From Nitrosomonas communis (GTDB taxonomy: Bacteria > Pseudomonadota > Gammaproteobacteria > Burkholderiales > Nitrosomonadaceae): a stretch of DNA of 64,000 nucleotides. Shown here in pieces: positions 28,044 through 40,348 of this stretch (positions are counted from its first letter, which is position 1; each line of letters starts with the position of its first letter). The stretch is taken from the NCBI RefSeq assembly GCF_001007935.1, contig NZ_CP011451.1, forward strand, positions 248,001-312,000, in the 5' to 3' direction. Under the pieces are notes generated by a model that saw nothing but the letters and a program-made list of their open reading frames with translations, was not told the origin of the DNA and did not search any database. The position numbers and the translations under genes were made by a program.

Positions 28044-28706
28044 TTATTTGCTAATGACCCCAGATAAAATCGGAACAAACTTCACCTCATCCAGTATGGT
28101 CTCAATAAAACCCTGAGAAGTATGCTCTATCACACACAAATTCTGCTTTTGACTTCCTTTCGGATAAACTATTCTACCGCCTATCATCAATTGCTCTAGG
28201 AGTGATTCTGGTACCTGCGTGGTAACAGCTGTCATCATAATGCTGTCAAAGGGAGCTACTTCAGGAAAACCAAGTAATCCATCCGCATGTCTCAGATGAA
28301 TATTGTTAATTCTAAGCTCACGCAAACGAATACGTGTTCGAGTAAGAAGTGACCCTATACGTTCAATTGAATACACTTCCTGCGCTAGTTGAGCAAGCAC
28401 TGCGGTCTGATATCCGCTGCCAGTACCGATCTCAAGAACCTTACCAAGAGAGGAATTTGCACGAAGGAGCTCGGTCATTCTAGCTACAGTCCATGGGCTT
28501 GAAATTGTTTGGCCAAAATTGATTGGTAATGCTACATCATCATAAGCTCTAGATGACAGAGCTTCTTCCACAAAAAGATGACGAGGGATTGTGTTCATTA
28601 CAGTTAACACCCTTTCATCGGTGATGCCTTGTTCACGTAAACGCTCGACCATTCGCATCCGCGTTCGTTGTGAAGTCATGCCAATACCAGAATGACGCAT
28701 GCTCAC
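28044..28706 (-). CDS. pcm: Protein-L-isoaspartate O-methyltransferase
   Basis: 220 residues. GTG 28706 is chosen, with GGGAG eight bases upstream; an ATG two codons later is possible. SAM-binding motif I is VLEIGTGSGYQTAVLAQLA, preceded by QTISSPWTVARM, both typical of PCMT. It repairs isoaspartyl residues in damaged proteins. It lies 40 bases after surE, a common pairing in proteobacteria. Confidence 0.95.
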   Translation of the reverse strand: MSMRHSGIGMTSQRTRMRMVERLREQGITDERVLTVMNTIPRHLFVEEALSSRAYDDVALPINFGQTISSPWTVARMTELLRANSSLGKVLEIGTGSGYQTAVLAQLAQEVYSIERIGSLLTRTRIRLRELRINNIHLRHADGLLGFPEVAPFDSIMMTAVTTQVPESLLEQLMIGGRIVYPKGSQKQNLCVIEHTSQGFIETILDEVKFVPILSGVISK

Positions 28707-28746
28707 AAATCAATCTCCCATCATATTTTTTTCTACACAAACAAAG

Positions 28747-29496
28747 TTAGCATGACAACCCTAACCAATCTTTTAGATATTCTATTTGATCATATCGGGT
28801 AAGATCTATTTGCAATGGAGTAACTGATACTCGATTATTCTGAACTGAGAAAAAATCTGTTCCCTCTCCGGCATCTTGCGCTGCACCTGCGGCACCTACC
28901 CAAAAAACAATATTTCCTCGTGGGGTGTGAGATTTAATTACCCCTTCGGCCTTGTGACGGCGTCCTAAGCGTGTGACATCTAACCCTTGTAATTGCTCTT
29001 GTGGAACATCAGGCACATTGATATTTAATAGAATAGGCACATGGAATTTTTCTTTCATGAACTGTTTTACCATATTCAACGTAACATTTGCTGCCGTTGA
29101 AAAATTACCATTAGAAACACTTACGAGAGATACAGCAATTGAGGGTATACCCAGGAGAAATCCCTCAGTCGCAGCAGCAACAGTACCTGAATAAATTGTA
29201 TCATCTCCCATATTAGCTCCATCATTAATACCAGATATGATCATATCCGGCAAATCATCTAACATACCGGTTACTGCCAGATGCACACAATCTGTCGGAG
29301 TGCCATTAACATAATAAAAACCATTATGTGACTTGCGAAAACTCAATGGACGATCGAGCGTTAATGAGTTACTCGCCCCACTACGATCACGCTCCGGAGC
29401 TACCACAATTATATCAGCTATACTTGAGAGGGTTTCAGCTAGACACGCAAGACCTGGCGCAAAATACCCATCATCATTACTGAGCAATATGCGCAT
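28747..29496 (-). CDS. surE: 5'-nucleotidase SurE
   Basis: 249 residues from ATG 29496. The metal site is in [15 protein letters not shown] (the two Asp), with further ligands in the Ser of [10 protein letters not shown] and the Asn of [20 protein letters not shown]. These are family signatures of the stationary-phase survival nucleotidase. It is the first gene of surE-pcm-nlpD. Confidence 0.96.
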   Translation of the reverse strand: MRILLSNDDGYFAPGLACLAETLSSIADIIVVAPERDRSGASNSLTLDRPLSFRKSHNGFYYVNGTPTDCVHLAVTGMLDDLPDMIISGINDGANMGDDTIYSGTVAAATEGFLLGIPSIAVSLVSVSNGNFSTAANVTLNMVKQFMKEKFHVPILLNINVPDVPQEQLQGLDVTRLGRRHKAEGVIKSHTPRGNIVFWVGAAGAAQDAGEGTDFFSVQNNRVSVTPLQIDLTRYDQIEYLKDWLGLSC

Positions 29497-29641
29497 TTGA
29501 ATTAACTTTTTGGAAATTAATGAGAAGCCAAAATATTATATAAATCTCCTCAGTATACATAAGAGATTCAAATAAACTCGCCTACCAAATTCATACTTAA
29601 TTATATGAGAAGAGATTACACTACATTATTTAAATAATTAT

Positions 29642-29669
29642 TTATCATATGCTGTCCATCATATGATAA
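29642..29669 (-). terminator. Hairpin downstream of tRNA-Pro
   Basis: TTATCATATG and CATATGATAA form a perfect 10-bp stem with an 8-nt loop, 11 bases beyond the CCA end of the tRNA. The following sequence is AT-rich without a long T run, so it may be a terminator or a processing stop. Confidence 0.55.
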
Positions 29670-29679
29670 TCAATTAAAC

Positions 29680-29756
<77 letters not shown>

Positions 29757-30171
29757 ACGATTTAAATTATAGCAAATACAAACTCCAACATTAGAATTAC
29801 TTACTAGACAAATCAGGAAAGAAGCATTGATCCTGTATTCTTGATTGCTGCACTCTATCTAATAAGTAACATTCTACCTTTAAATAATATGAAATCTCAG
29901 CACATCTATCAAAATTTACTTCTATAGGCTGCAAATAGTGATGTGCCATTTATAGTAAAATCGAGATTCATAATATCATTCAGATGTCAAATAAGTGAGG
30001 CCTTCCTTGATACTGGATAACAGATAAAATCAATTTCCGCGCCACTTAATCGAGCAATGCTGTGAAAAGTCCCGCTATTGCAAAATATGAGATTTATGAG
30101 ATTTAGCTCCAAATAATTTGCTTACTCCCCAAGCTGTAAAACAATCTTTTATATGTACGGAAGAAAAAATA
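29757..30171. other. Gene-free stretch between ihfA and tRNA-Pro
   Basis: No supported coding frame or RNA was recognised in this AT-rich region. It must contain the promoter of tRNA-Pro and the end of the ihfA transcript. Confidence 0.35.
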
Positions 30172-30480
30172 CTATTTAATTTCATTTTTTCCATGATAGT
30201 TTTTCTCTACCATTAACTTAAGTTTTTGGCTCGCATGAAAAGTAACAACACGACGTGCTGAAATAGGAATTTCTTCACCTGTTTTGGGATTACGTCCAGG
30301 ACGTTGAGGTTTAGTACGTAATTGAAAATTACCAAAACCAGAAAGCTTAACCCCTTCCCCTTTTTGAAGAGCTAAGCGTAATTCCTCATAAAAAGATTCC
30401 ACTACTTCTTTAGCTTCTCGCTTATTGAGTCCTACATTTTCAAACAACAGATCAGTCAATTCTGCTTTTGTTAACGCCAT
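30172..30480 (-). CDS. ihfA: Integration host factor subunit alpha
   Basis: Start at ATG 30480 ([14 protein letters not shown]) with GGTGGG upstream; the frame from 30519 extends into the spacer. The 102-residue HU/IHF protein has [26 protein letters not shown], in which Pro inserts into the DNA minor groove at the bend, and [19 protein letters not shown]. Position after pheT is the standard place for the alpha subunit. Confidence 0.95.
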   Translation of the reverse strand: MALTKAELTDLLFENVGLNKREAKEVVESFYEELRLALQKGEGVKLSGFGNFQLRTKPQRPGRNPKTGEEIPISARRVVTFHASQKLKLMVEKNYHGKNEIK

Positions 30481-30724
30481 GTTTAACCCACCTATATGAA
30501 CAAATTTTAGCACGTACACAAAAATAAGATTCTATGAAACTCATAGATAAAATTTATTTTAAGTGCTTTATTTTTAAAATTATCGTATCAAAGACTTTTC
30601 ACACTTGAGAAATGGATATAAATATTTTGAAATCAATAAAAAATCCATGCAGGGAAGACATTAGAATGCCCTTTAATAATTAAATCAATAAGATACACAC
30701 TTCATAATCTTACTTAAGATAAGA

Positions 30725-33103
30725 TTATCTGCGTAGCTTAGCATTATATTTTGATTCTAATACGTTAAGCAATTGTGCAATTGCTTCCTCTACTTCCTTG
30801 TCAACTAAGGTTTTTTCTGTATCTTGTAATAAAATACGAAAAGCTAAACTCTTCTTGCCTGCTTCCATTCCTTTTCCACTATAAATATCAAATAAGTGGA
30901 TTTCAGAAATAATATCGACTTTCTCTGCATTCATACTATCTAACAACTCCTGAGCACTGATATGATTATCTACCACGATAGCGATATCACGTTGTACAGG
31001 GGGAAACTTGGAAAGTTTCTTAACTTTTGGCAGCGTTTTCATGGATAAAGAATCAATATGCAATTCAAATAATATTGCTGATCTGGGCAAATCATATTTT
31101 CTTTGCAAATGCGGATGCAACTCCCCTAACCATCCTGCAATTTCATTGTTTCTGTAAAGTTGAGCAGATTTTCCTGGGTGTAAAGCTGGATGGATAAATT
31201 TTTCAAATCTGACCTGTTCCGGCCAGAATAGAGACTCTACATCCATCTTGACATCAAAAAAATCTATATTTCTAGCAGGCTGTCCCCACTGCTCTGGCGC
31301 TGCATTACCATAACAAAGACCAGCAATATTCTCAGTTTGCTGATAATGACCTTGATCATTTATAAAACAGCAACCTACTTCAAATATTCGAACTCTTGTT
31401 TGTTTACGATTTAGATTAAATTGCAAATTAGCCATGAGTCCCCCGATCAAGCTACTACGCATCACACTCATCTGACTAGCAATAGGATTTTTCAATACCA
31501 CTGGTGCAGCATTATTCGCAAAATCTAATTCCCAATTGGCATCGACGAATGCGTAATTAATTACCTCCTGATAATCTCGGCATATTAAAATTTGTTTCAA
31601 TCGGCCAGGAGAAAGGTTAATTACTTCAGACTCTGGAAGCATTGACATCTCTGCACGTGGTAAACTCACAGGAATATGATCATACCCATAGATGCGCGCG
31701 ACTTCTTCAACAAAATCTTCTTCTATTGCTAAATCAAAACGATAAGATGGCGGGATAACATAAAATACATCGTCATCAACAGAAAAATTAAATCTCAAGC
31801 GTTTAAAAATTTCTGAAATTTGTCCGCTTTCCAAATCAATTCCCAGCAGCTGTTTTATACGCTCCAGACGAACTTTAACAACGTCACGTTTCGGTAATAA
31901 ATTTTTAACCTCAGTTATAGGGCCAGCTTTGCCGCCACATATACTCAGAATTAAATGAGTAGCTCGCTCCAAGGCATCTCGAGCTACAGCAAAATCTACC
32001 CCTCGTTCAAACCGATGTGCAGCATCTGTGCTGAATCCCAGGTGAAATGATTTGCCGCTTATCACTTCGGGAGAAAAAAATGCACTTTCCAAAAATAAAT
32101 CCGTTGTGCCCAGTTGGACGCTACTTTCAATCCCGCCCATAATTCCTGCTAAAGCCAAAGGTTCATTCTCATCCGCAATGACCAGCATATCTGGCTGCAG
32201 CTCAATTTTTTGTCCATTTAGCAATTCTAGATGCTCACCTTTTTTTGCATAACGCACAAAAATTTTTCCTGCTTGCCCATCCTTAATTTTTGCTAAATCA
32301 AATGCATGCATGGGCTGACCCATTTCCAGCATTATATAATTAAGAATGTCTACTACTACATTAATCGCACGTACTCCGCCTCGTTCCAAACGTTGAGTCA
32401 TCCAAAGAGGCGTAGCTACAGCAAGAGATACTTCATGCATCACTCTTCCATAATAAAGTGGGCATGTCTCAGGCTTTTCTACATACACTGGTAGAGTATT
32501 ATTGATTTCGCACTTAACTGATTCAATTTCTGGAGGAATAAAATCTGTGGCAGTAATTGCTGCCACCTCTCGCGCCACACCTAATATCCCAAGGCAATCT
32601 GCTCGATTAGGTGTAAGTTTAAGCGTAAAAATTTGATCATCCAATGCATAAAATTCCCTAAAACTCATACCTTTCGGTGCATCCTTAGGTAGCAAAAGTA
32701 AACCTTCTGCTTTTTCACTTAATCTTAGTTCTTTTGCTGAACACAACATACCAAAAGATTCCACACCACGTAATTTACTTTGCTTGATGACAATATCTGG
32801 CAAATGAGCGCCTATTAAGGCACAAGGTACTTTCACTCCAACCTCAACATTTGGCGCACCGCATACGACTTGAATGAGTTTATTGTCGGTTGTTCCAGTA
32901 TCAACTTGGCACACATTAAGTCGATCTGCATCAGGATGCTTTTGTATAGATATTACTTCAGCCACAACCACGTTATCGAAAGGTGGCGCTACTGCTTCCA
33001 CACTTTCCACCTCTAGTCCAGCCATAGTTAGAACTTGCGCTAGCTCATTACTCGAATAGGGTGGGTTTACAAGCATACGAAGCCAATTCTCTGAAAATCT
33101 CAT
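30725..33103 (-). CDS. pheT: Phenylalanyl-tRNA synthetase beta subunit
   Basis: 792 residues, usual length. The N-terminal EMAP/tRNA-binding domain ([20 protein letters not shown], 40-150), B3/B4 editing domain ([20 protein letters not shown]), B5 domain and C-terminal anticodon-binding fold ([35 protein letters not shown]) are all visible. With pheS it forms the (alpha-beta)2 enzyme. It lies 44 bases downstream of pheS in the same operon. Confidence 0.98.
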   Translation of the reverse strand: MRFSENWLRMLVNPPYSSNELAQVLTMAGLEVESVEAVAPPFDNVVVAEVISIQKHPDADRLNVCQVDTGTTDNKLIQVVCGAPNVEVGVKVPCALIGAHLPDIVIKQSKLRGVESFGMLCSAKELRLSEKAEGLLLLPKDAPKGMSFREFYALDDQIFTLKLTPNRADCLGILGVAREVAAITATDFIPPEIESVKCEINNTLPVYVEKPETCPLYYGRVMHEVSLAVATPLWMTQRLERGGVRAINVVVDILNYIMLEMGQPMHAFDLAKIKDGQAGKIFVRYAKKGEHLELLNGQKIELQPDMLVIADENEPLALAGIMGGIESSVQLGTTDLFLESAFFSPEVISGKSFHLGFSTDAAHRFERGVDFAVARDALERATHLILSICGGKAGPITEVKNLLPKRDVVKVRLERIKQLLGIDLESGQISEIFKRLRFNFSVDDDVFYVIPPSYRFDLAIEEDFVEEVARIYGYDHIPVSLPRAEMSMLPESEVINLSPGRLKQILICRDYQEVINYAFVDANWELDFANNAAPVVLKNPIASQMSVMRSSLIGGLMANLQFNLNRKQTRVRIFEVGCCFINDQGHYQQTENIAGLCYGNAAPEQWGQPARNIDFFDVKMDVESLFWPEQVRFEKFIHPALHPGKSAQLYRNNEIAGWLGELHPHLQRKYDLPRSAILFELHIDSLSMKTLPKVKKLSKFPPVQRDIAIVVDNHISAQELLDSMNAEKVDIISEIHLFDIYSGKGMEAGKKSLAFRILLQDTEKTLVDKEVEEAIAQLLNVLESKYNAKLRR

Positions 33104-33147
33104 GACAATAGTTTACTAAAAAGGCGGGTTTTAACGAGAAAATTTAT

Positions 33148-34185
<1,038 letters not shown>

Positions 34186-34197
34186 TCATGCAAGAAA

Positions 34198-34233
34198 AAG
34201 GGAGATCAAGTTCATTAATCCTTGATCTCCCTT
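34198..34233 (-). terminator. Hairpin terminator/attenuator between rplT and pheS
   Basis: AAGGGAGATCAAG and CTTGATCTCCCTT form a perfect 13-bp stem around a 10-nt loop, followed on the minus strand by TTTCTTGC. It lies 21 bases beyond the rplT stop. No Phe-rich leader peptide was seen nearby, so it is more likely a partial terminator than a classical phe attenuator. Confidence 0.8.
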
Positions 34234-34254
34234 AACTTATTATTTTCAAATAAA

Positions 34255-34614
34255 TTATGATGCCAAGTTTATTTTAGCCCTTTCTACTATCTTCTCAAAA
34301 GCAGCTTTATCAAATACAGCAAGATCTGCCAGCACTTTTCTATCCAGCTCGATACCAGCCTTTTTTATCCCATTCATAAAATTACTATATGATAGCCCAT
34401 GCTCACGTGCTGCTGCATTAATACGAGCAATCCATAAAACACGAAATTGGCGTTTTCGTTGACGGCGATCGCGGTATGCGTATTGACCCGCTTTCATTAC
34501 CGCTTCTTTGGCTATTCTATAAACATTTTTGCGCCGGCCTCGATATCCCTTAGCCAGTTTAAGTATTTTTTTATGGCGCGCATGAGCTGTTACACCCCGT
34601 TTCACTCTTGGCAT
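34255..34614 (-). CDS. rplT: Ribosomal protein L20
   Basis: 119 residues, basic, with the family start [20 protein letters not shown] and [20 protein letters not shown]. It is an early assembly protein of the large subunit and in related bacteria represses its own operon. It lies 11 bases after rpmI. Confidence 0.98.
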   Translation of the reverse strand: MPRVKRGVTAHARHKKILKLAKGYRGRRKNVYRIAKEAVMKAGQYAYRDRRQRKRQFRVLWIARINAAAREHGLSYSNFMNGIKKAGIELDRKVLADLAVFDKAAFEKIVERAKINLAS

Positions 34615-34625
34615 CGCAAACCTCC

Positions 34626-34823
34626 TTACGCGTAAGGTAACATAGCACGCACAGATGCTATATCCCTTGGATGAACACCAGCAGTTCCACGCAACTGTCT
34701 TTTGTTTTTAGTCGTTTTCTTGGTTAGAATATGCCGTTTAAATGCTTGGGATCGTTTAATAGTGCCACCAGCTCGCACTTTAAAGCGCTTAGCGGCGCTT
34801 TTCTTGGTTTTCATTTTAGGCAT
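34626..34823 (-). CDS. rpmI: Ribosomal protein L35
   Basis: 65 residues, [20 protein letters not shown] to the end [13 protein letters not shown], all family signatures. It lies between infC and rplT in the usual infC-rpmI-rplT operon. Confidence 0.98.
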   Translation of the reverse strand: MPKMKTKKSAAKRFKVRAGGTIKRSQAFKRHILTKKTTKNKRQLRGTAGVHPRDIASVRAMLPYA

Positions 34824-35016
34824 AGCTTAACTCCTCTATTTTATTTATATGATTCAAGGTGTTTCTATTCATTAGAAAACTTTGGAACCTGTAATCACTT
34901 ATTTTTATCAATACTCCAATTAATTTACTAATCCGATTACATCATTTGAATGATGAGCATGCTCACATAAATATTAATGCTGTTGAAACTTATTCTTTTA
35001 TATTAATCTCTTCGAT

Positions 35017-35556
35017 TTAGGTTTTTTCTTTTTTTACTTCTTTCTTTTTAGGTGACAATACCATTACCATTTGCCTACCCTCTAGCCTGGGAAATTGTTC
35101 TACTACTGCATGTTGCTGAAGATCATCTTTTACTCGTTCCAAAAGACGAATACCAAACTCTTGGTGTGCCATTTCCCGACCCCTAAATCTTAGAGTAACT
35201 TTGACTTTATCACCCTCATTCAGGAAATTAATCAAATTACGTAATTTGATGTTGTAATCACCCTCATCAGTATTTGGCCGAAATTTAATTTCTTTGATTT
35301 GGATCTGCTTTTGTTTGAGCTTTGCATCATGTTTCTTTTTACTTTCTTGATAGCAATATTTCCCATAATCCATCAAACGGCATACTGGTGGCTGAGCCCC
35401 TGGTGCGATTTCAACTAAATCCACGCCTTTCTCTTCTGCTAAAACATTTGCGATAGAGAGAGTAACAACACCAATTTGCTCTCCATCTAAACCGATTAAC
35501 CGTACTTCCGGGGCATTAATTTCCTCATTTATACGTACATGTTTTTCCTGGCTTAT
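35017..35556 (-). CDS. infC: Translation initiation factor IF-3
   Basis: The coding frame has no in-frame ATG at its 5' end. Homology begins with [17 protein letters not shown] and continues [20 protein letters not shown] before the C-terminal domain ([20 protein letters not shown]). GGAGG at 35568-35564 is seven bases before an ATA codon (35556) and only one base before an ATT (35562). ATA is therefore the likely start, giving 179 residues against 180 in E. coli. A rare start codon is the known basis of IF-3 autoregulation, since IF-3 rejects non-standard start codons. thrS lies just upstream. Confidence 0.93.
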   Translation of the reverse strand: MSQEKHVRINEEINAPEVRLIGLDGEQIGVVTLSIANVLAEEKGVDLVEIAPGAQPPVCRLMDYGKYCYQESKKKHDAKLKQKQIQIKEIKFRPNTDEGDYNIKLRNLINFLNEGDKVKVTLRFRGREMAHQEFGIRLLERVKDDLQQHAVVEQFPRLEGRQMVMVLSPKKKEVKKEKT

Positions 35557-35586
35557 GGCAATTCCTCCAAGCTATATAAGAAGTTA

Positions 35587-37497
35587 TTAATTTATCTTTT
35601 CTGAAATTTCTAATTTTAGACGATCAATCAATGACTGTAGAGACATCAGACCTAAATCAATATTTGATCTCCCACGTACAGAAACCATATTATCCCTTAC
35701 TTCAGTATCACCCACAATGATTTGATAAGGCAATTTCTGTAAACTATGTTCCCGAATTTTATAGTTTATTTTTTCATTTCTCAAGTCCGAATCCGCACGA
35801 ATACCATGATTTTTGAGTTCTTTTACTACACTCTGAGCATAATCTATCTGGCTCTTCGAAATATTTAGAACGATCGCCTGAACAGGAGAAAGCCAAAGCG
35901 GAAGTGCACCTGCATGATTTTCAATAAGAATACCGATAAATCGCTCTAAAGAACCTAGAATTGCACGGTGCAGCATCACTGGAGTTTTTTTCGAATTATC
36001 TTCAGAAACATAAATTGCACCCAGTCTATTTGGCATCGAAAAATCTAATTGCAAAGTGCCGCATTGCCAGACCCGCCCAATACTGTCTTTCAAGGAAAAC
36101 TCGATTTTAGGGCCATAAAAAGCGCCTTCTCCTGGTTGCAATTCCCAATCAAGCTGTTTCAGATTTAATGCAGAACTTAGCGCCATTTCTGCTTTATCCC
36201 ACTGTTCTTCTGTTCCCACCCTTTTTTGTGGGCGCGTAGAAAGTTTAACTAATATTTCATGAAAACCAAAATCTTTATAGACACACTGTAACAAATCAAT
36301 AAACTGTATCACTTCATCCTGCACATGCTCCTCTGCGCAAAAAATATGGGCATCATCTTGAGTAAAGGCCCGAACGCGCATGAGACCGTGTAAAGCCCCA
36401 GACGCTTCATTCCGGTGGCAAGAACCAAATTCCGCAAGTCGTAATGGCAAATCTCTGTAACTTCTGAGCCCCTGATTGAATATCTGCACATGTCCAGGGC
36501 AATTCATGGGCTTGATGGCAAAATATCGCTCTTCAGCTTCTGTAATAAACATATTTTCACGGAAATTTTCCCAGTGACCCGAGCGCTCCCATAACAGTCT
36601 TTCAAGAACCTGTGGGGTACGAATCTCCAAATAGCCATTTTGGTTCAGTATTTGACGCATATATTGCTCGATCTGCTGCCAGAGAGCCCAACCTTTGGGA
36701 TGCCAAAAAATCATTCCAGGCGCTTCTTCTTGCATATGAAACAGATCTAATTGTCTACCGAGTTTCCGATGATCACGCCTTTCAGCTTCTTCTAAACGCT
36801 GCAAATAAGCTTCCTGGTCATCTTTTTTTATCCATGCTGTCCCATATATCCTTTGCAGCATTTCATTATGAGAATCGCCCCTCCAATACGCGCCCGCTAC
36901 TTTCATTAATTTGAAAACTTTGAGCTTGGAGGTGGATGGCACATGCGGTCCGCGACACAAATCAGTAAAATCACCTTGCGAATAAAGTGAAATGGTTTGT
37001 TCTTCAGGAATCGATTCAATTATTTGAGCTTTATAATGCTCCCCTTGATTCTTGAAAAAATTTATGGCAGCAGAACGATCCCACTCCTTTCGTTCAATCT
37101 TTAAGTTCCGCCTGCTAATGTCCACCATTCTTTTTTCTATTTCGTTGAGATCCTCTGGTGTAAATGGGCGTTTATATGAAAAATCATAATAAAAACCATC
37201 CTCTATAACAGGACCAATGGTCACCTGCGCCTCAGGAAACAATTCCTTGACAGCTTGTGCTAACAAATGCGCACATGAATGCCTTATGATCTCTAAACCT
37301 TCAGTATTCTTCTCAGTAATAACAGCTAGATTGCTATCGGTTTCGATAAGATAAGACAAATCAACCAATTTATCATTAACTTTTCCTGCTAATGCTGAGC
37401 GAGCAAGACCTGTACCTATCGATTCTGCAACTTCTAATACAGTCACTGGACGATTAAATACCCTTTCTGAACCATCTGGCAAGCGTATAACAGTCAC
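35587..37497 (-). CDS. thrS: Threonyl-tRNA synthetase
   Basis: 636 residues with GTG start, eight bases after GAGGG. Domains in order: TGS (1-60), tRNA editing domain with zinc-binding [20 protein letters not shown] at 72-91, class II catalytic core ([29 protein letters not shown] with the zinc Cys, [40 protein letters not shown]) and the anticodon domain ([20 protein letters not shown]). It charges tRNA-Thr and edits Ser. It is the first gene of thrS-infC-rpmI-rplT. Confidence 0.98.
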   Translation of the reverse strand: MTVIRLPDGSERVFNRPVTVLEVAESIGTGLARSALAGKVNDKLVDLSYLIETDSNLAVITEKNTEGLEIIRHSCAHLLAQAVKELFPEAQVTIGPVIEDGFYYDFSYKRPFTPEDLNEIEKRMVDISRRNLKIERKEWDRSAAINFFKNQGEHYKAQIIESIPEEQTISLYSQGDFTDLCRGPHVPSTSKLKVFKLMKVAGAYWRGDSHNEMLQRIYGTAWIKKDDQEAYLQRLEEAERRDHRKLGRQLDLFHMQEEAPGMIFWHPKGWALWQQIEQYMRQILNQNGYLEIRTPQVLERLLWERSGHWENFRENMFITEAEERYFAIKPMNCPGHVQIFNQGLRSYRDLPLRLAEFGSCHRNEASGALHGLMRVRAFTQDDAHIFCAEEHVQDEVIQFIDLLQCVYKDFGFHEILVKLSTRPQKRVGTEEQWDKAEMALSSALNLKQLDWELQPGEGAFYGPKIEFSLKDSIGRVWQCGTLQLDFSMPNRLGAIYVSEDNSKKTPVMLHRAILGSLERFIGILIENHAGALPLWLSPVQAIVLNISKSQIDYAQSVVKELKNHGIRADSDLRNEKINYKIREHSLQKLPYQIIVGDTEVRDNMVSVRGRSNIDLGLMSLQSLIDRLKLEISEKIN

Positions 37498-37704
37498 TAA
37501 TTTTTCCCTCTAGTTAAGTAATTCAAGTAATGTATTTTTACTCTGAGTAAAGTAATAACTACTTAAACCATTCGCTCTATTTTTTTATGACTTATTCTAT
37601 TTCCAAATCAAAAATGACGCGAAAGCGAGCCGCAGACAGCATCCATAATACGGCAAGGTGAAGCCGACAAAATCAGTTTTGATTTAGCAATGGAATTAAA
37701 TAAA

Positions 37705-37739
37705 GAAACCCGCGCAGCTCTCATCTCAACGCGGGTTTC
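37705..37739 (-). terminator. Intrinsic terminator of the hao cluster
   Basis: GAAACCCGCG and CGCGGGTTTC form a perfect 10-bp stem with a 15-nt loop. On the minus strand it is followed by TTTATTTAATTCC. It is placed 50 bases after the cycB stop and so ends the hao-haoB-cycA-cycB transcript. Confidence 0.85.
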
Positions 37740-37789
37740 ACTAGAAACAAAAGGAGCTAAACTTTTAACCTCTCCGGGATCAGACTTAA

Positions 37790-38458
37790 TTAAACATCAT
37801 CATCGGAGCCTTCTTCGGAAGCATTTTCTTCAGCTTCTTCACTATTTCCCTCTTCTTCGTCATCTTCATCCTCAGCCTCCTCGTCTTCTTCCGGCTTCAA
37901 CACCATCTTGCCAGCAGCTAGGCTCGCATTTAAATCCGTCATCGGAGCTTCTTCATGGACCAGGTTCTGATGGCAATCGATACAGGTGGCTCCCTCAGTT
38001 TCCATTTTCTTGTGCTCGGCCTGAGCGCTTTCGCCAGGTGGTTGCGGATCTTTATGACAGGTTCTGCAGGTGATGCTATCCCACTTTTTGAGGTTCATAC
38101 GCGCATCATGCGCCATGATGAGTCGACGCTCATTGAATTTTTCCAATGTGGAATAATCATTAACCAGTTCAAGGTAGAGCTCACGCGCACCATCCACAAT
38201 ATGGGTGGCCACTGCCAGATGGAAGTTCTCAAAGCCTTGCGGAATATGACAATCCTTGCAGCCGGGATTAACGCCTAATGCGCCATAGTGTGAGGACTGC
38301 TTCAATTCTTTTTGCGGATAACTCATCGAGTGGCAGCTCGTACAGAATTCTTCTGTGGAAAGCGCTGCTTCCCCTCCGAATACGACGGCTACCAATACTA
38401 TTCCCAGCAACCCGCCAATCAGCAAGCTGCCAATTGATCCTTTTTGTAGTGCGGTCAT
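37790..38458 (-). CDS. cycB: Membrane tetraheme cytochrome cM552 (NapC/NrfH type)
   Basis: 222 residues. One N-terminal membrane anchor (IGSLLIGGLLGIVLVAVVFG) is followed by a periplasmic domain with four heme sites: CTSCH, CKDCH, CRTCH and CIDCH. It belongs to the NapC/NrfH quinol-cytochrome family and is thought to pass electrons from c554 to ubiquinone. The last 40 or so residues are extremely acidic (EEDEEAEDEDDEEEG and more) and are not part of the heme fold. It lies 24 bases after cycA. Confidence 0.95.
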   Translation of the reverse strand: MTALQKGSIGSLLIGGLLGIVLVAVVFGGEAALSTEEFCTSCHSMSYPQKELKQSSHYGALGVNPGCKDCHIPQGFENFHLAVATHIVDGARELYLELVNDYSTLEKFNERRLIMAHDARMNLKKWDSITCRTCHKDPQPPGESAQAEHKKMETEGATCIDCHQNLVHEEAPMTDLNASLAAGKMVLKPEEDEEAEDEDDEEEGNSEEAEENASEEGSDDDV

Positions 38459-38482
38459 TATTCTTTTCCTTTTTTTACAGTT

Positions 38483-39199
38483 TTACTCTTCTTTTCCTTT
38501 TTCACCTTCTTTAGCACTGGCCTGGAATTCATCGTGATACTTGAATTTAGGTTCACCCACAAACACACCATCGAGTTTGAAGTGCTCGTGCATGGCTTTC
38601 ACATCTTTGACCATTTTATCAAAGTCAAAGGCGTATTTCGGATCCACGTCCGGAGTAAAGGGGGTGTAAGGCGGTTTCGCATCTTTCCAGGGCGAACCTT
38701 CATAGTTCAGGTGACAGGCATTGCAGCTTTCTTCAAACGCAAAGTCTTGTCCTTTGTCTGCCAGGGTTTTACGCGGCGTGGTCTTGTTTGATTTCTCAAA
38801 AGCTTGCCCGGCCTTGCGGTGATCGCCACGGTAATTTTTGCCCGGTCCATGACAGGATTCACAGCCTACTCCTGTCAGCGGTTTTTTCGGGGCATCAATG
38901 CTATAGCCGCCTGTTTTGCCAAATCCGTCGACATGACAGCCGACGCAGTCTTTGTCCTGGGTATAGTCTTTCTCAGGATCCAGCTTGGCTTTGACTTTGG
39001 CTTCCTTTTTGGTATTGGGCTTGAGCGATTCCATCGCTTTGGCATGGGCGGTGTCTTTCCAGGATTTGGCTTGCGATTTGTGACAGTTGCTGCATTTGGT
39101 GCGACCTTCAAATGGGGCGTCTGAGGCGGCGATAGCAGCGCCTGTCATGAATGCAAACATGGCTGCGATAGCAACGGCATAGGCTGTAATGTACTTCAT
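38483..39199 (-). CDS. cycA: Tetraheme cytochrome c554
   Basis: 238 residues from ATG 39199 with GAGGAGAG upstream. A signal peptide ends in AAIAAS. Four heme sites are present: CSNCH, CVGCH, CESCH and CNACH. It is the periplasmic electron acceptor of HAO. It stands 120 bases after haoB with its own strong ribosome binding site. Confidence 0.96.
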   Translation of the reverse strand: MKYITAYAVAIAAMFAFMTGAAIAASDAPFEGRTKCSNCHKSQAKSWKDTAHAKAMESLKPNTKKEAKVKAKLDPEKDYTQDKDCVGCHVDGFGKTGGYSIDAPKKPLTGVGCESCHGPGKNYRGDHRKAGQAFEKSNKTTPRKTLADKGQDFAFEESCNACHLNYEGSPWKDAKPPYTPFTPDVDPKYAFDFDKMVKDVKAMHEHFKLDGVFVGEPKFKYHDEFQASAKEGEKGKEE

Positions 39200-39319
39200 G
39201 TTCTCTCCTCTCTTTTAATTTGGGTCTTGATTATCATCCGGCTAAGCCTCAATTGTACGCGATCATCGGATTGTGTAAATGGTTTTGATGCGATCAGGGG
39301 TATTGGTTGGCGGCTCGCT

Positions 39320-40348
39320 TCATGGCAGCTTGTATACCCAGTATCCCCCTTGTTGATAAACGAGTTGCACCGCCTGGAGGTTCAGTGGCGGCTCTTTCTC
39401 AGTAAAAGGCAGCAGACGCGCCATGAGGGTCTGCGTGCTGGGCTCGTCGGCAAGAAAGAATGCCCGGATGTCGCGATCAGACAGGGATTGCAGGGTATAG
39501 GTGTTGTAATCATGTTCTTTCATCTCGACTTTCATGTGGTTGATCAGCCCATGGATATTGCCGGTCAGCATGAAGTTTTTGTAGGCAACGCCAAATTTGT
39601 CCGGGTGCAGCAGTCCTAATTTGTATAAGTCAGAGACATGGATCACGAGGTAGGCTTCCTGGTTGGGGCCAATCAGGTCACGCAGTTTGGCTGCGCCTGC
39701 TTCGGGCGGTTGCAGCAGGGCTTCAGTAAAGCGCTGGAACTGGTCTCGTTCTTGTGCGGTGGGCACACTGTGTGAAAGGTCGCTTTCATAGGTACGGATG
39801 GTGTCGGCATGCTGCTGCCAGCGCGCCGGAATGATGAGCGGTTCATTTAAGTGTGCGTTAAACAGGGTGTTGCGTTCGGACAGCAGGTGTATTTGACGCG
39901 AGGTATCCCACCAGGCCAGGATAAGGGCGTCCGGCGAGACGTATTTGCCGATGGCGCTGGCTAATGCGCTCAGCTCCGAGGGTTTGCGCTCCAGGGCAAG
40001 CAGCGGTTCTCCCGTTTGATTTTCCCAGTTGAGCAGTACCGGCCCTTCTTTTTCCTTTTGCCCGAAATAGGCCAGCGCAATGGGCTGGTCTTTTTCTGCT
40101 ATGTGTATTTCATATTTGCTGACCTTGAGCGTCGGCCAGGCTTCCAGTTCGAGTTCCGGAAATTGGTTCGCTTCCCCTTCTGCGATCAGCTGGTAGTGAT
40201 AGGGGGCTGTCTGCGGTGTCAGCCAGAGATAAGCAAACCAGCTAAGTAAAATGAAACCTCCCGTTACGAGCGTGATGCCTAGTAACGGGAGGAGCTTGTC
40301 TTGCCAGCGCCCCCCGGGGGGGCGCTGTTTGTCATTGGCAGTACTCAA
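39320..40348 (-). CDS. haoB: HaoB, conserved protein of the hao operon
   Basis: 342 residues. A likely TTG start at 40348 overlaps the hao stop (TTGA). There is one N-terminal membrane segment ([20 protein letters not shown] at about 16-35), and the rest is periplasmic. It has no heme motifs and no recognised catalytic residues; its function is not known. It is conserved directly after hao in ammonia oxidisers and may help assemble or anchor HAO. Confidence 0.88.
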   Translation of the reverse strand: MSTANDKQRPPGGRWQDKLLPLLGITLVTGGFILLSWFAYLWLTPQTAPYHYQLIAEGEANQFPELELEAWPTLKVSKYEIHIAEKDQPIALAYFGQKEKEGPVLLNWENQTGEPLLALERKPSELSALASAIGKYVSPDALILAWWDTSRQIHLLSERNTLFNAHLNEPLIIPARWQQHADTIRTYESDLSHSVPTAQERDQFQRFTEALLQPPEAGAAKLRDLIGPNQEAYLVIHVSDLYKLGLLHPDKFGVAYKNFMLTGNIHGLINHMKVEMKEHDYNTYTLQSLSDRDIRAFFLADEPSTQTLMARLLPFTEKEPPLNLQAVQLVYQQGGYWVYKLP

